From positions 1-36,983 of the forward strand of contig NZ_JAEFAJ010000033.1 of NCBI RefSeq assembly GCF_016287535.1: a DNA stretch of 36,983 nt. Reading direction: 5' to 3'. Within the stretch, counting starts at the first letter, position 1. Every line of letters starts with the position of its first letter. The DNA comes from Ruminococcus sp. GTDB taxonomy: Bacteria; Bacillota; Clostridia; Oscillospirales; Ruminococcaceae. The notes beneath the pieces were generated by a model. That model searched no databases and had not been told where the DNA came from. It worked only from the letters and a program-made list of their open reading frames with translations. Positions 31,380 through 36,983 of this stretch are shown piece by piece. A program made the position numbers and the translations under genes.

Positions 31380-32816
31380 ATGAATTACAGAATGATATCA
31401 TACATTATGGGACAGATACTGAAGGTCGTGGGACTGTTCATGCTCCTTCCCATAATTGTGGGCTTTATTTACGGGGAACAGCACGTTGTCGCTTCATTCG
31501 GCATACCCTTAGCCATAACGATGGCCACAGGCTTCGGGTTCACACTGAGAAAACCTGATAACAATGCGATATACTCGATGGAGGGCTTTGTCAGCGTAGC
31601 TGCCTCGTGGGTGACTATGTCCTGCATAGGCGCTCTGCCCTTCGTTATATCCGGAGAGATAAAGGATTATCCCAGCGCTCTCTTTGAGACGGTATCGGGC
31701 TTTACCACTACTGGTGCCACTATACTTTCCGATGTTGAAGCCATGTCGCGCTCCTGCCTTTTCTGGAGGGCGTTTACCCACTGGCTGGGCGGTATGGGAG
31801 TCCTCATGTTCGTGCTTGCCATAATGTCCAGCAACGATTCCCGTACAATGCATATGATGCGCGCGGAGTGCGCGGGACCAAAGGTTGGACGTCTTGTTTC
31901 AAAATCACGTTTTTCGGCGCGTATCCTTTACAGCATATATATAACCCTTACGCTGTCAGAGGCGATACTGCTCATGTGCGGCGGTCTGCCGCTGTACGAC
32001 GCGGTCATACACGCCTGCTCGTCGGCAGGTACAGGCGGCTTCTCCATGTGGGGAGACAGCATAGGACACTACCACAGCGTTTACGTTGAAATGGTGGTGG
32101 CTGTATTCATAATACTTTTCGGCGTGAACTTCAACCTTTACTACTATCTGATAATCAAAAAGTTCTCACTGGCATACAAAAACGAAGAGGTGAGGACGTA
32201 TTTCGGCGTTATAATCGCCGCTACAGCCATTATCGCGGTCAATGTACACAAGCTCTACAACGGAGTTGGCGATACCCTGAGGCATACCTTCTTCATGGTG
32301 GCTTCAACTATGACCTCGGCAGGCTTTTCCACTACGGATACGGCGAAATGGCCTGTGTTCTCGCAGACTCTGCTGCTCATGCTCATGTTTGTGGGTTCAT
32401 GCGCCGGCTCTACCGGCGGCGGAATGAAGGTTTCGAGAATAATGATACTCATAAAGACGGGTATCAAGGAACTCAAATATATAACCAATCCCCGCGCGGT
32501 ATCGACTGTGAAAATGGACGGCAAGCCCGTGGAAAAGGACGTTGTCCGCGGCGTAAGCAATTACCTTATACTGTTTATGATGCTCATGTGCGTATCAGTG
32601 CTGCTGGTAACGCTCAACGGCTTCTCCATAGAGGAATCTGTTTCTGCGGTAATAACCTGTATGAACAATATCGGTTTCGGTGTGGGACGCTTCGGACCTG
32701 CCGGAAATCTCAGCGGACTCAACGCGTTTTCAAAGGTGGTGCTCTGTTTTGATATGCTTCTCGGCAGACTGGAGATATATCCGCTCATCATGCTCTTTGT
32801 ACCGAGAAGGAGATAA
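31380..32816 (+). CDS. trkH: Potassium uptake protein TrkH
   Basis: Pore subunit of Trk with 478 residues and four pore-loop repeats. The filter segments are TVSGFTTTGATIL, SSAGTGGFSMWG, TSAGFSTTDTA and MNNIGFGVGRFG, each with the conserved glycine. About ten membrane segments are seen. The end LEIYPLIMLFVPR is typical. The ribosome site is poor: AGGAG is about 15 nt before ATG, so translation may depend on trkA. The two dockerin genes follow with no clear terminator, so read-through is possible. Confidence 0.96.
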   Translation: MNYRMISYIMGQILKVVGLFMLLPIIVGFIYGEQHVVASFGIPLAITMATGFGFTLRKPDNNAIYSMEGFVSVAASWVTMSCIGALPFVISGEIKDYPSALFETVSGFTTTGATILSDVEAMSRSCLFWRAFTHWLGGMGVLMFVLAIMSSNDSRTMHMMRAECAGPKVGRLVSKSRFSARILYSIYITLTLSEAILLMCGGLPLYDAVIHACSSAGTGGFSMWGDSIGHYHSVYVEMVVAVFIILFGVNFNLYYYLIIKKFSLAYKNEEVRTYFGVIIAATAIIAVNVHKLYNGVGDTLRHTFFMVASTMTSAGFSTTDTAKWPVFSQTLLLMLMFVGSCAGSTGGGMKVSRIMILIKTGIKELKYITNPRAVSTVKMDGKPVEKDVVRGVSNYLILFMMLMCVSVLLVTLNGFSIEESVSAVITCMNNIGFGVGRFGPAGNLSGLNAFSKVVLCFDMLLGRLEIYPLIMLFVPRRR

Positions 32817-32877
32817 GCAATAACGGGACATACAGTCTGGGGAGGCAGTATGCCCCTGAAATAAGGGAGGAATGTTA

Positions 32878-33927
32878 ATGAAGAAATTCTTGTCAGCACT
32901 GGTCTCTGCGGCAGTTTGCGCCTCGTCGCTGGCAGCCGTTCCGGTCGTCGGCGCAGCAGGGACAGAGATCATACCGCCGGGGATATCGGTGGGCGCAGCC
33001 ATTCCGTCTTCCGGTACCTGCGGAGATAATGCGAAATGGGAGGCAGACGGTTCGACTCTGCGAATTACCGGAACAGGCGCGATGACCAGCTATTCCATAA
33101 GCACAAGCACACCGTGGTACGGCCGCAGGACCAGGATAACAGATATCGTCATAAGCGACGGTATCACCGAGATAGGTGCCTGTGACTTCGCCGAGCTGAG
33201 CGCGACGTCAGTATCTATCCCGAACAGCGTGACTTCCATAGGAAGAGGAGCTTTTTCAAACTGCAGGTCGCTGCAGAGCATAGAGATACCCGAATCCGTT
33301 ACCTATATATCCGCTCAGGCGTTCAGGAACTGTTCAGCCCTGAAGGAAATATACATACGGAACCCGAAATGCACCATAAGCGGTTCAGCGGGTACTATAT
33401 GTACCCTTGAAACTGAAAATACGGTATATTTCAACGGTACCATATGCGCTCCCGCCGGCTCTAAGGCTGAGGAATACGCCAATGCGTACAAATATAATTT
33501 CCGCGCGGTCGGTTCGTCAGAGGGGACGGCCACAACGCAGACCTCCACAACTACAACTACTACCACTACAATAAGGATAACAACTACTACAACTACCCGG
33601 ACTTCCACAACATCTTCTGCTACATCTTCCACTACATCGACAGTAACAACAACGGTACCGCCGGTAAACAACGACTATAAGTCCGGCGACGTGAACAACG
33701 ACGGACTTGTTGATGCCGTTGACGCCAGCCTTGTGCTTGCGGAATACGCGCTGAGATCGTCCAGTCAGAACGGAAAATTTGATGACAGGCAGAGCAAGGC
33801 AGCAGATGTTGATCATGACGGAATGGTCGATGCTGTTGACTCATCAAAAATACTTGCTTATTACGCGTATCTTTCTTCAAATGAAAACAGCACACTGACC
33901 ATTTCTGAGTTTATAGACAGAAAATAA
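32878..33927 (+). CDS. Secreted LRR (BspA-like) protein with type I dockerin
   Basis: 349 residues. A signal peptide (about 1-26) is followed by CGDNAKWEADGSTLRITGTGAM, then BspA-type leucine-rich repeats (LRR_5), such as ITEIGACDFAEL, VSIPNSVTSIGRGAFSNC and IEIPESVTYISAQAFRNC (about 85-195). A Thr/Ser linker spans about 212-262. The C-terminal dockerin (about 268-340) has two calcium loops, GDVNNDGLVDAVDAS and ADVDHDGMVDAVDSS. It should attach to a cohesin of a cellulosome-like scaffold outside the cell; the LRR part may bind a glycan or protein. I chose ATG 32878 because GGGAGG is 7 nt upstream; 32872 is too close. A paralogue follows after 50 bp. Confidence 0.92.
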   Translation: MKKFLSALVSAAVCASSLAAVPVVGAAGTEIIPPGISVGAAIPSSGTCGDNAKWEADGSTLRITGTGAMTSYSISTSTPWYGRRTRITDIVISDGITEIGACDFAELSATSVSIPNSVTSIGRGAFSNCRSLQSIEIPESVTYISAQAFRNCSALKEIYIRNPKCTISGSAGTICTLETENTVYFNGTICAPAGSKAEEYANAYKYNFRAVGSSEGTATTQTSTTTTTTTTIRITTTTTTRTSTTSSATSSTTSTVTTTVPPVNNDYKSGDVNNDGLVDAVDASLVLAEYALRSSSQNGKFDDRQSKAADVDHDGMVDAVDSSKILAYYAYLSSNENSTLTISEFIDRK

Positions 33928-33977
33928 ACAATAAATGCCTGATTCAGACAGGCGGTTCTTGGAGATGGAGAAAAAAC

Positions 33978-36083
33978 ATGAAAAAATTGATAGCCGCGTT
34001 TCTTGCGGCAGTAATGAGCGTTTCTCTTGCAGCCGTTCCGGTTGCCGACGCAGCAGGGACAGGAATGATAACGCCGGGAATATCGGTGGGCGCTGCCATC
34101 GCGTCGTCCGGTTCGTGCGGAGATAACGCAAAATGGGAATTTGACGGTTCAACGCTTAGGATCACGGGAAAGGGTGCGATGACCAGCTATACCATAAGCA
34201 CCAGTACGCCGTGGTACGCGCGCAGGAGCAGCATATCAAGCATAGTGATAGGTGAGGGTATCACTGAGATAGGCGCCTGCTGTTTCGCGGAGCTGAATGC
34301 GTCATCGGTATCAATACCGAACAGCGTAACTGAAATAGGCAGAGGTGCCTTTTCAAACTGCAGATATCTTTCAAAGGTGGAGATACCTGCGTCGGTGACT
34401 TATATATCCGCTCAGGCTTTCAGGAACTGTTCCGGTCTGAGAGAAATATATATCTGGAACCCAAAATGTACGGTAAGCGGTTCACCGGGTACGATATGTA
34501 CGATGGAAACGGAAAATACAGTATATTTCAGCGGAACTATATGCTCATACAGCGGTTCAAGGGCTGAGACCTACGCAAAGTCCTACGGATACAATTTCCG
34601 TTCGCTCGGTACGCCGCCTGCCACGACGACTACCACCACAACGACTACAACAACCACTACGACCAGAAAGACAACAACTACAACCACAACAACGCAGAAG
34701 CCAACGACTACCACGACGACTACCACCACAACAACACAGAAACCGACAACTACCACTACCACCACTACAACCACAACAACACAGAAGCCGACAACTACCA
34801 CCACTACCACAACAAAGCCTTATGTGGTAAGCGTAAAGGCGTCGCTGAGGATATCAGCCGAGCCTGAAAAAACGACCTATACCATAGGTGAAAAACTCGA
34901 CCTGAGCGGCGGTCTGCTGGGATGTTCCCTGACCGAGACCTACAGCAGCGGCAATGTCGAAAAAAGGGAACTGCCGTATATCGAAATGAATGAGTTCCGA
35001 ATGCGGCAGAACAATATTTCCTGTGATACCGGCGCTTTTGACAGCACAAGAGCGGGAAGGTATAAAATAAGGTTCACATACAGCTATATGGGAGCTGAAT
35101 CATCTGCGGAGCTGCCTGTTGAGGTAAAGGCTCCTGCTACAACAACTACAACGACCACCACTACCACTACAACTACTACAACGACCACCACTACCACCAC
35201 TACCACTACAACGACGACAACTACTCCCACCACTACGGCTGTGACCACGACGCGTTCCGCAAGACCGACTATCGAGATAGAAAAAGAGCCTGACAAGGTC
35301 AGCTACAAGCTGTTTGAACAGCTTGACCTGAAGGGCGGAAAAGTCAGGATAAGCCATATGAACCCTGAAGGCATGACTATCTTTGATTCGGTGCCGATGG
35401 ACGACCGCAGGATAAAGGTGGAAACGAACTATCAGTCGTGGAATACCGGAACTTATTTTGTAAGACTTGTATATTCCGAGGGAGGCGAGTCGGCTTCTGC
35501 CGAATTCAGCGTCAGGGTGTCTCCGTTTGACTTTACCACTTCAACAACGGTGACTGCTGCTGTTACTACCACTACAACGACTGCAACAGTCACGACAACG
35601 CCGGTAACTTCCACAACAACGAAAAAAACTACAACGACCACAAGAAAGACCACTACGACCACGAAAAAGACGACAACTACTTCAAGGACTACCGCCACGA
35701 CTACAAGAAAGACCACCACGACTACAAGAAAAACCACCACAACTACGAAAAAGACCACAACGACACGCAGGACCACTACAACTGCTGTTACGACTTCAAC
35801 AACGACCACAACTGCTCCGCCCGCGCATCAGAATGAACGCAAACTGGGCGATGTGAACGGCGACGGTATGGTCGACGCGGTGGATTCAAGTCTGATACTT
35901 TCGGAGTATGCCGCGCTTTCGTCGGGAAAACCGGGAAAGTTCAGCAATGAGCAGAAAAAAGCGGCTGATGTTGACGAAAACGGCATGACCGACGCGGTGG
36001 ACGCTTCAATGGTACTTGCCTATTATTCCTATCTCTCAAGCGGCGGCAGTATTGCCGATATGAGGGAATGGCGGAAAAAATAG
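33978..36083 (+). CDS. Secreted multidomain LRR-dockerin protein with two Ig-like modules
   Basis: 701 residues. The first 210 residues (signal, LRR_5) are closely similar to the preceding gene. Then come Thr linker 1 (about 212-280, three TQKPT-type blocks), a first Ig-like module (about 285-385, starting SLRISAEPEKTTYTIGEKLDL), Thr linker 2 (386-424), a second module (about 428-518, EIEKEPDKVSYKLFEQLDL), Thr linker 3 (519-614, TTRKTTTTTKKT-like), and a dockerin (620-701) with GDVNGDGMVDAVDSS and ADVDENGMTDAVDAS. The two Ig modules are related to each other (EPxKxxYxxxExLDLxGG). It probably arose by tandem duplication plus insertion of modules. The ribosome site is GGAGATGGAG. It would be a cellulosome or cell-surface component; no catalytic domain is seen. 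Confidence 0.92.
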   Translation: MKKLIAAFLAAVMSVSLAAVPVADAAGTGMITPGISVGAAIASSGSCGDNAKWEFDGSTLRITGKGAMTSYTISTSTPWYARRSSISSIVIGEGITEIGACCFAELNASSVSIPNSVTEIGRGAFSNCRYLSKVEIPASVTYISAQAFRNCSGLREIYIWNPKCTVSGSPGTICTMETENTVYFSGTICSYSGSRAETYAKSYGYNFRSLGTPPATTTTTTTTTTTTTTRKTTTTTTTTQKPTTTTTTTTTTTQKPTTTTTTTTTTTTQKPTTTTTTTTKPYVVSVKASLRISAEPEKTTYTIGEKLDLSGGLLGCSLTETYSSGNVEKRELPYIEMNEFRMRQNNISCDTGAFDSTRAGRYKIRFTYSYMGAESSAELPVEVKAPATTTTTTTTTTTTTTTTTTTTTTTTTTTTTPTTTAVTTTRSARPTIEIEKEPDKVSYKLFEQLDLKGGKVRISHMNPEGMTIFDSVPMDDRRIKVETNYQSWNTGTYFVRLVYSEGGESASAEFSVRVSPFDFTTSTTVTAAVTTTTTTATVTTTPVTSTTTKKTTTTTRKTTTTTKKTTTTSRTTATTTRKTTTTTRKTTTTTKKTTTTRRTTTTAVTTSTTTTTAPPAHQNERKLGDVNGDGMVDAVDSSLILSEYAALSSGKPGKFSNEQKKAADVDENGMTDAVDASMVLAYYSYLSSGGSIADMREWRKK
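34614..35820 (+). repeat. ACN trinucleotide tracts encoding the Thr linkers
   Basis: Three tracts of nearly pure ACN codons occur at about 34614-34816, 35137-35250 and 35536-35820. The first contains three copies of a unit ACACAGAAGCC (34689, 34733 and 34781) separated by ACN runs. The third contains AGAAAGACC-type units. Such tracts may change length in frame. Confidence 0.85.
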
Positions 36084-36133
36084 CTAAGTATCCACGGCGA
36101 AACCAACGGTATAAATGGAATAAATGACAAAAA

Positions 36134-36177
36134 AGACGGCTTTTTGAGGTATACCCTTGACAAGCCGCCTTTTTTTG
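36134..36177 (+). terminator. Terminator of the dockerin genes, overlapping the rpsL promoter
   Basis: GACGGCTT (36135-36142) pairs with AAGCCGCC (36162-36169) with one mismatch, followed by T7 (36170-36176). The right half overlaps the -35 region and the spacer of the next promoter. Confidence 0.68.
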
Positions 36178-36185
36178 AGTATAAT
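36157..36185 (+). promoter_or_regulatory. Sigma-A promoter of rpsL
   Basis: TTGACA (36157-36162), 17-bp spacer containing the upstream terminator's T7, TATAAT (36180-36185). In the leader TACCCT (36207-36212) pairs with AGGGTA (36216-36221). Confidence 0.88.
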
Positions 36186-36255
36186 ATATCAGTGCGCAGA
36201 TTTTATACCCTTTTGAGGGTACTGCCCACTTATTATAATGTAAAGGAGGAAAAAT

Positions 36256-36672
36256 ATGCCTACATTTAACCAGCTCGTTCGTAAGGGCAGAAAGGATCTT
36301 GAGACAAAGTCAACAGCTCCTGCTCTCCAGAAGGGCTACAATGCAAAGAAGAAGGTACAGATCGACCTGAGCTCACCTCAGAAGAGAGGCGTTTGCACAG
36401 CTGTAAGAACTGCTACACCTAAGAAGCCTAACTCAGCTATGAGAAAGATCGCCAGAGTTAAGCTCACTAACGGCTATGAAGTAACATCTTACATTCCCGG
36501 TATCGGTCACAACCTTCAGGAGCACAGCGTCGTTCTCATCAGAGGCGGACGTGTTAAGGATCTCCCTGGTGTGCGTTACCACATCATCAGAGGTACTCTC
36601 GACGCTCAGGGCGTTGCTAACCGTAATCAGGCTCGTTCCAAGTACGGTGCAAAGAAGCCCAAGCAGAAGTAA
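36256..36672 (+). CDS. rpsL: 30S ribosomal protein S12
   Basis: 138 residues, the clostridial form. [12 protein letters not shown] start; [18 protein letters not shown] holds the lysine (about K57) that corresponds to K43 of E. coli; [18 protein letters not shown] is the second decoding-site loop. First gene of the str operon (rpsL-rpsG-fusA-tuf). GGAGGAAAA precedes ATG. Codons are strongly biased, as expected for a ribosomal protein. Confidence 0.98.
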   Translation: MPTFNQLVRKGRKDLETKSTAPALQKGYNAKKKVQIDLSSPQKRGVCTAVRTATPKKPNSAMRKIARVKLTNGYEVTSYIPGIGHNLQEHSVVLIRGGRVKDLPGVRYHIIRGTLDAQGVANRNQARSKYGAKKPKQK

Positions 36673-36728
36673 GAGAATGCTTCGGAGCAGTCAGCGGCAG
36701 GCTGCATGAAAAAATGCCGTTCATTCAT

Positions 36729-36734
36729 TATAAT
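36729..36734 (+). promoter_or_regulatory. Possible internal promoter before rpsG
   Basis: TATAAT at 36729-36734 is preceded 17 bp upstream by ATGAAA (36706-36711), which matches 4 of 6 positions of the -35. It would start an RNA of about 165 nt before rpsG, which is the structured leader. Confidence 0.35.
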
Positions 36735-36739
36735 ATAGG

Positions 36740-36896
36740 ATAACTACTACCGCAGGATAATGCGGAGATCATATAGATTAGTTCGATTGATCCTCTGCAT
36801 TGGCTCCTGACACACCTGTCGGCGAAGGCACGCCGGTAATAAGGCAGTAACCGACAAGGTTTGAGTACCTATGAATTCATCAATCTATATGAAGGA
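36740..36896 (+). ncRNA. Structured leader between rpsL and rpsG
   Basis: Hairpin CCGCA-GGATAA-TGCGG (36750-36765) competes with ATGCGGAG (36760-36767) / CTCTGCAT (36793-36800), which is extended by ATCA/TGAT. The loop of the latter contains ATATAGATT (36770-36778, approximate), which is complementary to AATCTATAT (36882-36890) immediately before the rpsG ribosome site AAGGAGG. A further hairpin CGGCG/CGCCG lies at 36820-36835 and TGTCGG/CCGACA at 36817-36856. The 235-bp gap is much longer than needed. Autoregulation by S7 is known in the E. coli str operon; that this leader does the same is inference. Confidence 0.55.
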
Positions 36897-36907
36897 GGGA
36901 AGCGAAA

Positions 36908-36983
36908 ATGCCAAGAAGAGGTAAAATCGCAAAGCGTGATGTATTACAGGATCCTGTATACAATTCAAAGCTCGTTACACGTC
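36908..36983 (+). CDS. rpsG: 30S ribosomal protein S7, partial
   Basis: The first 25 codons are present: [20 protein letters not shown], the S7 N-terminus. The rest lies beyond the window. AAGGAGG and a second G-rich stretch lie about 10 nt before ATG. It follows rpsL in the usual str order but after a long structured leader. As S7 is a primary 16S rRNA-binding protein, it is the natural candidate to bind that leader. Confidence 0.95.
   Translation, partial: MPRRGKIAKRDVLQDPVYNSKLVTR

Noticed and set aside
33315..35809. Val-rich minus-strand reading frames opposite the dockerin genes
   Set aside because: They are the complement of ACN threonine runs (GTN codons) and have no ribosome sites; the plus-strand genes explain them fully.

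Overview
The window looks like a chromosomal segment of a Gram-positive anaerobe of the class Clostridia, most likely a cellulosomal Ruminococcus (R. flavefaciens / R. champanellensis-like). The basis is two secreted proteins that end in type I dockerins with DAVDAS/DAVDSS calcium loops joined by very long threonine linkers, strong AAGGAGG-type ribosome binding sites, sigma-A promoters with 17-bp spacers, and clostridial-type single-chain PurL, MtaB and dipicolinate synthase. This placement is inference from protein style; no species marker other than a 5S rRNA is present.

Layout. 1-165: end of an rRNA operon (5S gene and terminator). 190-1758: AT-rich polytopic membrane protein, followed by a compact RNA-like three-way-junction element (1781-1884). 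1905-3357 (minus): dpaA-dpaB, spore dipicolinate synthesis. 3735-4968 (minus): a 43-residue membrane microprotein and ilvE. 5098-7018 (minus): TatD-linked radical SAM protein and alanine racemase. 7147-8358: SLOG-family protein and a Cys-rich DUF3795-like protein. 8628-11024: operon of a degenerate LCP-like protein, TatD nuclease and PP2C phosphatase. 11262-13668: serC-serA. 13916-16239 (minus): beta-CASP metallo-hydrolase and a zinc-ribbon membrane protein. 16755-17434: DUF2975 membrane protein with its YozG-like regulator. 17627-18397: receiver/GGDEF-like protein. 18530-19879: two lipoproteins, one ending in a toxin-like domain. 19941-20171 (minus): HPr-like protein lacking the phospho-histidine. 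20434-25596: mtaB and purL. 25873-26844 (minus): RepA/RecA-like ATPase. 27125-29747: glgA, HAD phosphatase and a small protein. 30002-32816: trkA-trkH. 32878-36083: two paralogous LRR-dockerin proteins. 36256-end: rpsL and the start of rpsG.

Most genes are core metabolism, so the surprising content lies between genes. At least eight intergenic sites carry elements built the same way: arrays of 7-bp words in inverted orientation flank a core with two short hairpins. There are two word families (AGTTGAG/AGTGGAG and GGAATTC/GGAATTA) that share the architecture but not the sequence. AT-rich 13-15-bp hairpins are often attached and sometimes include a gene's stop codon. I regard these heptad-armed palindromes as the best candidate for an undescribed element. 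A structured rpsL-rpsG intercistronic leader, the three-way-junction element at 1781-1884 and a lipoprotein with a colicin-D/BECR-like C-terminus are the next most interesting.
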